Assembly: GCA_016840085.1 (NCBI GenBank) | Contig: JAEOTA010000067.1 | Location: forward strand, 1 to 44,140 | Source: Promethearchaeota archaeon | GTDB lineage: Archaea; Asgardarchaeota; Lokiarchaeia; Sigyniarchaeales; SOKP01 | Reading direction: 5' to 3' | DNA length: 44,140 bases | Shown: piece after piece, positions 7,598 through 17,000 of the stretch | How the letters are laid out: each line of letters opens with the position of its first letter | How positions within the stretch are numbered: the first letter of the stretch is position 1 | Made by a program: the position numbers and the translations under genes | The notes under the pieces: generated by a model | The model's database searches: none | The model's input: only the letters and a program-made list of their open reading frames with translations | What the model was told of the DNA's origin: nothing

Positions 7598-8761
7598 TTA
7601 CTTAATTAACGATTCTATATCAGCCAATATATTTACAGGGACTTTCTTTAATAATACTTGAGCTGATTTTGGATTTCCTCCTCCTTTCCCACCATATTTA
7701 TTAATTAAGTTATTTAAAATTTTACTAGCATCTATAGATTCACTTAGAGATAATAATCTGATTTTATTAGTTTGCATCTTTACAATAATGAGTGAATTTA
7801 AGGGAAATTGATCTAATACTTTATTTAAAATCTTTAAGTCAATATTAAAGTCAATTACAAAGAGAGAGATATTATTTATTATTAAAATAGGTGATTTTGA
7901 GATAATCTTTAAAAATTCAAATGTTAATTCCTTATATTGTCTTTGAAGGTTATTAATAAATTGTAAACGGTTATTAATATTTTCTTTTAATTTGACAATG
8001 GATGTGTTTAGTTCGTTAGAAAGATTAATAATATCAACGTTGTTATTAGATAATACTAAGTATGCTTTATTTCCTACAAAATATCTTATCTCATTTCCTC
8101 TTTTAAATTCATAGATGAAAATATTACCAATTTCTGCTGTATTTTGAACGTGAGTTCCACCACAACATACTAAATCTAAATTTTCGATTTCAATTAAACG
8201 TATTTGAGGTTCTCTAGGAATTGTACTTCTAATTTTTTCAGACATCTTTTCAGCTTCTTCATGTTTAACTATTTTTGCTTTTATCTTTAAGTTATTGGAA
8301 GTACAAATCTTATTAACTTCAATTAAGATTTCCTTAAATTGATTATAATCTATTTTTTGAGATATTTTAAGAAATACTTCTTCAAAACTTAGATTTGCAC
8401 GTTCAGTATCAATATTATACTTATTTTTAAAAACTGCTGAGAAAATGTGTTGAGAAGTATGAGCTTTCATTATACCATAACGATTTTCCCAATCAATTTC
8501 CCCCTTAACCTGATCTCCAATATTAATTTTATCTTTAAAATCAGAAGAAATTTCATGCAAAATATCGTCTCCATCTTTAATAACGTACTTTACTTCAATT
8601 CTTAGATTATTAATGCTTAAATATCCACGATCACTCAATTGATTCCCACTTTCGGGATAAAATAAAGTTTTATCGAGAATAATTCCGTTTTCTTTAATTG
8701 ATTTTACTTCAGCTACAAATTTGGTTTCATAAGGAGTTTCCCAATATAATTTTTTAGTCAT
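7598..8761 (-). CDS. alaX: AlaX-type alanyl-tRNA editing hydrolase, long form with DHHA1 domain
   Basis: 387 residues. Residues 1-90 are the AlaRS-like second-additional/beta-barrel domain, although the usual GGGQ is SGNQ here (residues 38-41). The editing domain has zinc ligands H101 and H105 (HTSQH), C200 and H204 (CGGTH). The C-terminal third is a DHHA1-like domain ending in a Gly-rich motif (GKGGGNPKSAQ) that contacts tRNA. Free-standing AlaX proteins hydrolyse Ser- or Gly-mischarged tRNA-Ala; the presence of DHHA1 puts this in the large class. A second, shorter AlaX lies at 37091-37798. Confidence 0.9.
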   Translation of the reverse strand: MTKKLYWETPYETKFVAEVKSIKENGIILDKTLFYPESGNQLSDRGYLSINNLRIEVKYVIKDGDDILHEISSDFKDKINIGDQVKGEIDWENRYGIMKAHTSQHIFSAVFKNKYNIDTERANLSFEEVFLKISQKIDYNQFKEILIEVNKICTSNNLKIKAKIVKHEEAEKMSEKIRSTIPREPQIRLIEIENLDLVCCGGTHVQNTAEIGNIFIYEFKRGNEIRYFVGNKAYLVLSNNNVDIINLSNELNTSIVKLKENINNRLQFINNLQRQYKELTFEFLKIISKSPILIINNISLFVIDFNIDLKILNKVLDQFPLNSLIIVKMQTNKIRLLSLSESIDASKILNNLINKYGGKGGGNPKSAQVLLKKVPVNILADIESLIK

Positions 8762-8865
8762 TACTTAACATCGCTTAAAAAGATTAATATGAGATTATAT
8801 CAATTAATATTCTAACATATTTCAAATTATAAGATACTTAAAATATTGTAGTGACTCGATTTTAG

Positions 8866-9771
8866 ATGGTTGAATTTGTAAGAACTCCGGATGAGAGGTT
8901 TGAGAATCTTCCTAACTTTCCTTATGAACCTTACTACATTGAAAATCTTAAAGGTTATGAAGATTTAAGGATGTGTTATTATGATGAGGGACCAGTGGAA
9001 TCTAATGAAGTTTTTTTATGTCTTCATGGGGAACCTACATGGAGTTATTTATATCGTAAAATGATCCCTGTTTTCTTAAACGCAGGATATCGCATTGTCG
9101 CCCCGGATTATTTTGGATTCGGGAGGTCAGACAAACCAGTTAAAGACGAGATTTATACGTTTGATTTTCACAGAAATTCCCTCATAGAATTTATAAAACT
9201 AATAAAATTGGATAATTTAACTCTCGTTTGCCAAGATTGGGGTGGTCTTTTTGGCCTTACTCTACCAATGGAATTCCCGAATAAATTTAAGCGTTTGATC
9301 ATAATGGACACAATATTAGGTACAGGGGATTTTGAAATCTCCCAAGGTTTTAAAATATTTCGAGAATTCGTAAATCGTACTCCTGATCTTGATGCAGGGC
9401 GCCTTATTAGTGGCAATACTCCAATATTAACTCCTGAAGAGGTTGCTGCTTATGATGCTCCTTTTCCTGACATAAAATATAAAGCAGGGATTAGGAAATT
9501 TCCCAGTTTAGTTCCAACTAGTTATGACGCTCCTGGAGCTGAAATTTCGAGAAATGCTCGAGATTGGTTTCAAAAAGAATGGGCAGGTGAATCTTTTATG
9601 GCTGTTGGTATGGCAGATCCCGTACTTGGACCTCCCATGATGCAAATATTAAGAGAAATGATTCCAAACTGCCCTGAACCAATGGAAATTAAGGATGCAG
9701 GACATTTTGTACAAGAATGGGGTGAAGAAATAGCTAAAATGGCGCTGGAAGCTTTTAAGCTTGAAAAGTAG
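8866..9771 (+). CDS. haloalkane dehalogenase (DhlA/HLD-I-like alpha/beta hydrolase)
   Basis: 301 residues, colinear with Xanthobacter DhlA at the N-terminus, so that even the numbering agrees: oxyanion/entrance HGEPTW (54-59), nucleophile D124 and halide-binding W125 in CQDWGG, acid D251 in GMADPVLGP and base H280 in AGHFVQEWG. The enzyme would replace halide by hydroxyl on short haloalkanes. In the cap domain the second halide-stabilising tryptophan seems to be replaced by Phe165 (KIFREF, where HLD-I relatives have WRAF-like sequence), and the cap is shorter than in DhlA. The activity should therefore be treated as probable. A TATA-like element about 25-30 bases upstream suggests a leaderless transcript. 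The close match to bacterial proteins suggests horizontal acquisition. Confidence 0.88.
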   Translation: MVEFVRTPDERFENLPNFPYEPYYIENLKGYEDLRMCYYDEGPVESNEVFLCLHGEPTWSYLYRKMIPVFLNAGYRIVAPDYFGFGRSDKPVKDEIYTFDFHRNSLIEFIKLIKLDNLTLVCQDWGGLFGLTLPMEFPNKFKRLIIMDTILGTGDFEISQGFKIFREFVNRTPDLDAGRLISGNTPILTPEEVAAYDAPFPDIKYKAGIRKFPSLVPTSYDAPGAEISRNARDWFQKEWAGESFMAVGMADPVLGPPMMQILREMIPNCPEPMEIKDAGHFVQEWGEEIAKMALEAFKLEK

Positions 9772-9787
9772 AAAGTTTAAAATAGAA

Positions 9788-9808
9788 TTTTTTTTGTATT
9801 ATTTTTTT
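9788..9808 (+). terminator. poly-T terminator after the dehalogenase
   Basis: Runs of eight and seven T separated by GTATTA, beginning 17 bases after the stop codon. This fits archaeal U-tract termination and suggests that the tautomerase gene has its own promoter. Confidence 0.55.
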
Positions 9809-9862
9809 AAAAGACCATTTTTTATTAAAACAAACTAAATAACAAATTTAGAGGTAAGAAAA

Positions 9863-10060
9863 ATGCCAATTATTATGATTGAAGGTCCTCCACGTGATAT
9901 AGATACTAAACGGAAGCTTGTTCAACAATTCACAAAGATATTTAAAGAAATTTATGGATATCCTGAAGATTTTACTCATATCTCAGTAATTATCCGAGAA
10001 AATTCTCCTGAAAATGTGGGAACAAATGGAGAATTATTAATCGATAGATTCAAAAAGTAA
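9863..10060 (+). CDS. 4-oxalocrotonate tautomerase-family protein
   Basis: 65 residues, the size of a 4-OT monomer. After removal of Met, Pro1 is the catalytic base (MPIIMIEGPPRD). The helix and the second strand (FTHISVIIRENSPENVG) match the family, although the Arg pair used by classical 4-OT is not obvious apart from Arg in the IIREN segment. A good GAGGT SD lies eight bases before the ATG. These enzymes tautomerise or hydrate small unsaturated acids. Together with the adjacent dehalogenase this recalls bacterial chloroacrylate or haloalkene catabolism, where dehalogenating 4-OT homologues occur, but a joint pathway is inference. Confidence 0.85.
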   Translation: MPIIMIEGPPRDIDTKRKLVQQFTKIFKEIYGYPEDFTHISVIIRENSPENVGTNGELLIDRFKK

Positions 10061-10103
10061 ACTAAATAATTTTTTTTTATTTCTAATAAAATCTCTCTAA
10101 TTT

Positions 10104-11420
10104 TTATAAAATTAATTTCCCAAAAAGATTGTATCCGTCGACTTTTTCTATTTTAACATTCATAAATTTACCGAATTCACCATCATAATTATCTATAAAC
10201 ACATTTTTATAAGCAATATTCCGACCAAATGCCTGATGATTTTCAGATCCCTCATGTAATACTAAAATTTCACCTTCCCAATCTTTCCATTTTTCATTGA
10301 TATTTTCTAAACTATTTCTAAACACACGTGAAAGTCTTATTGATCTATTTTTTATTGTTCTACTATCAATTTGTCTCATTTGTTTCGCTTTTGTTCCCGG
10401 GCGAGCTGTGAATTTTGAAATATTTAAAATTTCAGGTTTTAACCACTTTACAAAATTAATTGTCCTATAGAAATCATATTCAGTTTCACCAGGAAAACCA
10501 CAGATAATATCAGTAGATATTGTAAGTTTTGGAAATTTTAATCTTAAAATCTCAATGTTATTAATTATATCAGGAATTAGGTATTTTCTTTGCATTGTTT
10601 TTAGGATGCTATTGCTCCCCGATTGAATAGGGATATGTAAAAACTGATATACTTTTGGGTGTTTAAAAATTGAAATTAATTGTTCTGTGTTATTAATTAA
10701 AAAACTGGGGTTAATCATTCCTATCCTTAAAAAGAATTTAAACTTCAAGTAAGTAATTTTATTAACTAAATCATATAATGTAGCACCATTAGATTGATAT
10801 GTGCTACAATCCTGTGAGGTCAAATATATCTGCTTAATCCCTTGTTCCAATTGATATTTTACATTCTGAATAATATTATTAGGGTTGTAGCAATTTAATT
10901 TTCCCCTGGCATTTTTTACACAGCAATAAGTGCAAGAACCAAAACATCCTTCTGAAATTGGAATAATTCCAGTTATTTTTCCAGGAGAATGGTTAATATA
11001 TATTTCAGCTTTGTCAATTGATCTTTCGGATTTAAATATTAAATTTTTTTTACCTTTTTTAATTTCTTTGAATATTTCAGGAAGCTGTGTAATATTATCT
11101 AAATCTATGATAGCAGAAAATGATGGAATTACTTTTTCAATCACTTTTATATAATTTGGAGCAATATGAGGTAAACACCCAGCAATTATAAAATATTTGT
11201 GTGGTACAGTTCGATAAAGCTCATTTAACTCTTTTAAGCGAGTTTTTATTTTATTTTCTGTTTGTTCTTTTACTCCACAAGTATTTATAATGACAAATTG
11301 AGCTTCCTCTATTGATTTTTGGACATAATTCGATTCTAATAATACATTTGTTATTATGTATGAATCTGCCTTGTTTGATGTGCATCCATACGTTTCTATA
11401 TAAAACGAATTCTCTAGCAA
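10104..11420 (-). CDS. mtaB: tRNA (t6A37) methylthiotransferase, archaeal/eukaryotic MtaB (CDKAL1-like)
   Basis: 438 residues in the order expected for methylthiotransferases. The N-terminal UPF0004 domain has cluster ligands C13, C48 and C82. The radical SAM domain has C159-x3-C163-x2-C166 (CFGSCTYC) followed by the SAM-binding barrel (SQDCSTYQ, IPIQSGS, DIICGFPGET). A C-terminal TRAM domain (about 375-438) binds tRNA. It inserts sulfur and a methyl group into t6A at position 37 of tRNAs reading ANN codons. The short spacing and sequence resemble the archaeal/CDKAL1 branch more than MiaB or RimO. It converges with the tautomerase gene. Confidence 0.9.
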   Translation of the reverse strand: MLENSFYIETYGCTSNKADSYIITNVLLESNYVQKSIEEAQFVIINTCGVKEQTENKIKTRLKELNELYRTVPHKYFIIAGCLPHIAPNYIKVIEKVIPSFSAIIDLDNITQLPEIFKEIKKGKKNLIFKSERSIDKAEIYINHSPGKITGIIPISEGCFGSCTYCCVKNARGKLNCYNPNNIIQNVKYQLEQGIKQIYLTSQDCSTYQSNGATLYDLVNKITYLKFKFFLRIGMINPSFLINNTEQLISIFKHPKVYQFLHIPIQSGSNSILKTMQRKYLIPDIINNIEILRLKFPKLTISTDIICGFPGETEYDFYRTINFVKWLKPEILNISKFTARPGTKAKQMRQIDSRTIKNRSIRLSRVFRNSLENINEKWKDWEGEILVLHEGSENHQAFGRNIAYKNVFIDNYDGEFGKFMNVKIEKVDGYNLFGKLIL

Positions 11421-11537
11421 GTGTAATTCATTTAAAAAGAATATAATACTTTATAAAAAGACCTTGATTATTGACTAATAAATACTTTTTTAAATTAAAA
11501 TAATCTAACACATTTTAAGCATAAAAGTTGGGTAACA

Positions 11538-11975
11538 ATGCCAAAAAAAATCAAATACGCATATTGTAAAATATGTAAACATGAAGTAGATAATCCCAGT
11601 AAAAAACCAATGACTACAAGTCAAAAAATTGGGTGGATAATTGGTATTGTAGCTACTTTGGGAATTGCTGCAATTGTTTTAGCATTTATTCAATCGAATA
11701 AACCTAAGAATTATTGTCCTGATTGCCATACTAAATTAGAATATTCTGACGAACCATTTGAAAAGCCAAAGAAAAAACCTGAAGAAATGACTCCTAAAGA
11801 AAGAGTCCTTGATAAAGCTGGAATCGAAGAAGAACCAAAAGAGAAACCAGAAAGAAAAAAGCCTGAAAAGAAAAAAGCCGAAACAGAAAAGAAGATTTTC
11901 TGTCCTTATTGCGGGGAAGAATTAGATGAAAAATATCCAACTTGTCCCTTCTGTCAGTCCGTTATAGAGTATTAA
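11538..11975 (+). CDS. zinc-ribbon membrane protein with charged linker
   Basis: 145 residues. C10-x2-C13 and C60-x2-C63 form one zinc ribbon whose two halves are separated by a hydrophobic segment (29-51). A Lys/Glu/Pro-rich disordered linker follows (70-118), and a second ribbon ends the protein (C122-x2-C125, C136-x2-C139). Insertion of a membrane helix inside a ribbon is unusual: the two knuckles would be on opposite faces unless the helix is a re-entrant hairpin. Function is unknown. The gene runs in the same direction as the membrane protein at 12115. Confidence 0.65.
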   Translation: MPKKIKYAYCKICKHEVDNPSKKPMTTSQKIGWIIGIVATLGIAAIVLAFIQSNKPKNYCPDCHTKLEYSDEPFEKPKKKPEEMTPKERVLDKAGIEEEPKEKPERKKPEKKKAETEKKIFCPYCGEELDEKYPTCPFCQSVIEY

Positions 11976-12114
11976 GTTTAAATATTACAATTCGAACAAT
12001 AGTTTTTCATATCAATAAAATAATAAAAATAAATAATAGATCAACTAATAATAAAAATATATAGTTTTGAAAACCAAATTTAATTTATTTATAAAAAAAT
12101 AAGTTGAGTAAATT

Positions 12115-12891
12115 ATGCCGAGAAAAGGAAGAAAAGCACCAGATAGAGAACCCCATCCCCTTGATGTATATAGTGCTTGGGATCTTCGTTATGCAAAAAT
12201 AATTTATTATGGTCTCATACTTGCCACTATAATTGTAGTATTAGGAGTATGGGGAGTAATTATAGGACTTATAATACCAGGAGGCGCCTGGGAGGCCTTT
12301 TTAGAACTTGATCTTGGATATCAGATAGCTATCATTGCTGGAGCAATTACAGGACACTTATTCTTATTAGTTCTATTTTATACAATTTTCCGTGGAGGAA
12401 TGGTGCGTTTATGTCAATTTATGTTTAAAGATCGAGCAATAGCAAATAAGTGGCAAGACTACTACGGGTTACGAATGCTTATAGGAATAGCTCTGATGGG
12501 TCTATATATCACAATTATAAGTCTTATTATCGGTTTGCTCCCAACCACATTTCTTAGACTTGTAAGAAATGTTTGGGATTGGATGGTAGATAATTTTTCA
12601 CCCGGTATGTGGATTATGTGGGTTGGGTTAGATCTTTTTATAATAGTTGCTATCATCTTTTTAGGTTTTGTTATTTGGAATCATGGAGTTTTCTGGGTTC
12701 TGAGACATGTTAAAGAAATAGAAGAAGAAATTAAAATTGATGAAAGTATTAAAAAAGAAGCTATCCAAAGTGCCGATGAAAGAACACTTAGGGCTATTTA
12801 TAAAAAAGAAATAGGGCAAAAAGCGATTTACAGAGGTAAAGAAACCAATGGATATATCGAGTGGAAAAAAGAACAAGGTGTAAAAAAATAA
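12115..12891 (+). CDS. four-span membrane protein, uncharacterised
   Basis: 258 residues. A basic N-terminal tail precedes four membrane spans (about 28-55, 69-92, 119-144 and 163-190), and a charged cytoplasmic tail is rich in Glu/Lys and helical. No transport or enzymatic signature was recognised. A long AT spacer of about 140 bases before the ATG contains TATA-like tracts. It converges with the gene at 12938. It may pair with the upstream zinc-ribbon membrane protein, since both are on the same strand 140 bases apart. Confidence 0.6.
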   Translation: MPRKGRKAPDREPHPLDVYSAWDLRYAKIIYYGLILATIIVVLGVWGVIIGLIIPGGAWEAFLELDLGYQIAIIAGAITGHLFLLVLFYTIFRGGMVRLCQFMFKDRAIANKWQDYYGLRMLIGIALMGLYITIISLIIGLLPTTFLRLVRNVWDWMVDNFSPGMWIMWVGLDLFIIVAIIFLGFVIWNHGVFWVLRHVKEIEEEIKIDESIKKEAIQSADERTLRAIYKKEIGQKAIYRGKETNGYIEWKKEQGVKK

Positions 12892-12923
12892 ATCTTTAAA
12901 AAATGAAAAAGTAATTTTTAAAA

Positions 12924-12932
12924 TTTTTTTTT
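12924..12932 (+). terminator. T9 terminator between convergent genes
   Basis: A run of nine T about 30 bases after the stop codon of the membrane protein, only a few bases before the end of the convergent gene. Confidence 0.5.
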
Positions 12933-12937
12933 ATTTC

Positions 12938-13870
12938 TTATCTTCTCATCATTCTTGGATTTCTAAACAACGTTAGTTCTTGTCTAGGCATTTTGTAATC
13001 TGTTGTTGCTGTCTTTCTCATCTTTTTGTATAATTTTTTAATCATCTTTTCTGCGCCTCTCATAAAATTACAAATACATCCAAAAAGTATCATATAGAGT
13101 ACAAAAGTTTTATCTTTTGCATAAGTTTCATCCGCAATCTGAATCTCAAAATTTTTTTGCACTCTTTGTCCGTCTACTCGAGCTATTTTTTGCTGACCAA
13201 TATAAATCCAATAGTTTCTTCCCGGTCCTATGATTCCTTTAGCATGAGCTATTTGAAGTTTATCATCCTTCTGTTCTGGAAGAAGTGGCCAAGTCCAACG
13301 TGTCCCCATTAATCTCCAACCTCTTACAACACGAGCTAGATAAATCATTCTCGGTACTTGCATAAAAAATACAGGAGCAGGATGTTTAATTTCATAACTC
13401 TGGACTAGTGAGTGGGCAACACTTAATTCAAGACCCCCTTTGAAATTACCTCCTTTAGGTTGGGCATCCATCGTTTCCTCCATTATTGTAAAAATACGGC
13501 ATGATAGACGTCTTTCTACAAGTGGTTTTTCTTCCCAGTCCTCCTTATTAAAAGCAATAATATATTTTTTCTCGCCATCAACTTCTACTAGTCCTTCAAT
13601 ATCAAAATTTTTGGAAAACCAGCGCGTTTTAGCTTGATATTTAAGTTGTTGGTGTATTCCTAACTCCTCATCATGTAAACGTGTTCGCCAAAAGTTAACT
13701 TTCAACTTTTTATATACTGCTTTCTTTGGTGGTATGGGTTTTTCAGGAGTAGCTGGTTCTTTAGAAGGTTTTTTTACCTTTTTTTTTGCGGGAGTTGCTC
13801 TTGATTTTGCTCTAGGTTTAGCTTTTTTTGCCGCTTCTTCTAATTCTTCTACTGGATCTTCTTCTGACAT
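12938..13870 (-). CDS. uncharacterised protein with Lys/Ala/Pro-rich tail (weak LURP1/Tubby-like resemblance)
   Basis: 310 residues. Residues 1-52 are an acidic start followed by a histone-H1-like Lys/Ala/Pro tail, probably disordered and able to bind nucleic acid or acidic lipid. Residues 55-300 look beta-rich with many Trp/Tyr/Arg. The segment around NYWIYIGQQKIARVDG, followed by YEIQIAD-like strands and a long hydrophobic helix (about 255-275), vaguely recalls the LURP-one/Tubby C-terminal fold, whose central helix is buried in a beta barrel. That match is only by eye. The protein has no signal peptide. Confidence 0.55.
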   Translation of the reverse strand: MSEEDPVEELEEAAKKAKPRAKSRATPAKKKVKKPSKEPATPEKPIPPKKAVYKKLKVNFWRTRLHDEELGIHQQLKYQAKTRWFSKNFDIEGLVEVDGEKKYIIAFNKEDWEEKPLVERRLSCRIFTIMEETMDAQPKGGNFKGGLELSVAHSLVQSYEIKHPAPVFFMQVPRMIYLARVVRGWRLMGTRWTWPLLPEQKDDKLQIAHAKGIIGPGRNYWIYIGQQKIARVDGQRVQKNFEIQIADETYAKDKTFVLYMILFGCICNFMRGAEKMIKKLYKKMRKTATTDYKMPRQELTLFRNPRMMRR

Positions 13871-14096
13871 AATTAATCACATTTATTAAAATTGTTTTTA
13901 AATTTTATTTAATAAAATTAAATCTTTTTGTTTCTTTTTTAATTTTTTCTTATGACAAGTTTAGTAATAAACTAATCATTACGGGTTTATATTTTTATTT
14001 GTATAGAATTAATATTCAACTCTTTGTATACTTAAATGCGATTTAAAAAAGAGATATAATTACAATGCTATTTTTAAGATTTACAATGAAAAGTTA

Positions 14097-17000
14097 TTAT
14101 CTCTGAATTTCTTGATGTAGTTTCTCTATAAACGCATTAAAATCTTCCTTATCAAATTTTACATTTAAAAGATGACCCAAAATGGGGGGAATATGCTCCT
14201 CTTTTATATAGACCGGAATCAATTTCAATAATTCTTTTTTCCTTCTTTGAAAGGCCGCTTGCCATTCGTCTTTAACAGCGGCAGATTTTACGGAATGTTC
14301 ACTACAGAATAAAACAAACACATTACATTTTTGTAGCGTTTCATCCATGAATTCTACGATATTTTGTTTGCTATCTGCTTCCCAAAATAATACTCTGTCT
14401 ATGTCTGGATAATCTTCCAATCTTCTTACAATTCTTGGCATATCGAAATATTCTGAATCTCTTGTAGAATAACTTAAAAATATGTTAAATTCTTTTAATT
14501 CATCTGGTTTTAATTTAGAAATTGTTTCTATTTCTGGAACATCTAAATCTTCTCGTGCTAATCTAGAAACACCCTTTCCAATATTTATTTCCTTCCATTT
14601 ATTATAAGTTTGAATCAATTCATCAATTTGATCTATATTTCTTTGTTGTTCAAATGCAATTGCTTTAGAACTCGCAAAATAATCACCAAAAATTTCTTTT
14701 TGCTGAATCATGTCTTGAAATACTGAAATAATTAACTCTTCATCCTCTATTCCAGATTTATCACTAATATCCGCAATTTCTAATCTGTGAAATTTAGTGC
14801 CTAAATCTAAAACAGTCTTTTTTATTTTACTAATCATCTCTAAATATAGATTATTACAATAATTTATACTTTTTTCACATGCTGCTGTGATATCGACTAA
14901 GCTATATCTTTTAGATAAATCTTTTACTTCCTTCAGTTTTTTAATAGCTTCTTTTATTTTTCTCTCTTTTATTAGGTGATCAACAAACGATAAGCATTCT
15001 TGGAGTTTATTTTCGATTTTAACTTTCTTTTTTCCATATACTTTTATTTCTTTTCCATGCTTGGGAATAAATATTCTTTTCCTCAAAATTATCGTGGTAC
15101 TTATACTGGCTATACTAATAATGCCAACAATTATACTCACTAAAACTATTATTAAATAATCTGATTCAGTTATAATTTTATTTCCTATGAATAAATTTCC
15201 TTGACTATCTTCAAGTACCCATTTTTTATTATTTTTCATGAAAATATTATTAATAATAGAATTATAGTTAGACTTGTTGAAGTATGTTCCAATTTGGTTA
15301 TATCCTATGAAGTTTCCTCTAATGCTGTTATTATGACTTGAGAATAAATAAATACCATTAAACGTGTTATAGTTTGTGGTGCTATTAAATACATTTCCAT
15401 TTGAAACATGTTCTAATTTTAGTCCCGCATCATCAATTCCTCCACTTGAATTAGAAAAAACACAGTTACTAATATTAAAAAACACACTTGAATTCCTAAT
15501 TACAAGACAACTACTAGCACGTTGACCATTAATTTCTATAAACTCGATAACGTATGGATCACTCTCAATACCGGACCCGCTACACCAAGGTTGAGTTACA
15601 ACTTCTTCCCATGTATAATCTCCCTGTCCTGAATCATCAATTACTAGGGGTGTTAAAATCCAAAATCCAGATACAATATTTATTTTTACATTATTTGAAA
15701 TTGTAAAACCAATATCATTGTAAGCCACAACAACAAAATAGTATTCTCCAGTTTTCAATCCAGAGATCGAATACGGTGATATGGCATTGTTATCTATACG
15801 AGTAGTATATCTTTTGCTAATATATGTGATAGGGATTCCTGAATAATATATAGAATATCTATCTGCTTTAACAGAGTCAGTCCAACTTAGATCGAAAGAA
15901 CCATCCTTATCAGGATCATCAGCTTGACTTGTTAATGTAAAATTTCCTGGTAAATTATGTGAATTATCTCCTACAAGATCATTGATACCCCAATATGGAA
16001 TTGATATTGTTCCGGTTGCGATGGAATTAGGATAAATAGTATTATTTGATGGGAGTATTTCTTTATTGCCATCCATTTGCCATTGACAGAATAATGCATT
16101 ACTATAAGACATCCCCTCTACTAAATCATGAGACATTGTAAACGCAATATTCCAACTAGCACCTGTAAATGGATTATTAATATCATTATTCTCCAATGTA
16201 GAAACAATGGTATTTGATTCGAAAGATTGAGCTTCAACAGCCGCATCTACTAATAATCTAACCGCATCATAAGAACCTATTCCTGTATAATATGGTTCTA
16301 CTCCATTTTCTTCAAAAAAGTTATTCCAAAATGGAATTGTCAGTGAAGTTTTCGATGTATTATAGACATATTGCATTGTAATTTCATATTGAGAGTGTCC
16401 AGTAGTTTGATCCCAATATTTATCAGATTGAGCAAGAGTATTAATACCCGTTAGTAAATATTTAGGTTTCAATAATCCATATTGTTGACCTACATATATG
16501 CCACGCTGTCCAGAGATAAGAGGGATGACTATTTGAGCTTCGGTAGCGTCCAATTCAGCTAAATAAGCACTTATATCTTGTGATGTTGCAGTTATATCAA
16601 AAGCAATATCTTGAATTATCGTGTAACTTGGATTTAATGAAGGAAGAACAGCAGTTAATGCATTTGCGAGAGAATCAGTCCAAGCTAAATCTTCCCGGAG
16701 AATAGCAAATTTAGTTAATTCTCCCCCATATTTTTCGGATAAATTAATCGCAAGAAAATTGAGGTAGGATGAAAGTTCTTTTACTAATGATGTTGTATTA
16801 ATCGGCATTACTCTGAAAAAATATTTATAATGCGAATAATCAGATATTACATTTTGACATAAGTGGTCTGTTGGGCAACCAGTACAAATAAAAGGAATTT
16901 GAGCGTTCATAATAACCTCTTGATACGCCATTATCGATTCAGTACGATAACCACCTATAATAAAATGAGGATCATGAACATCAACCATTTTCAGTGCAGC

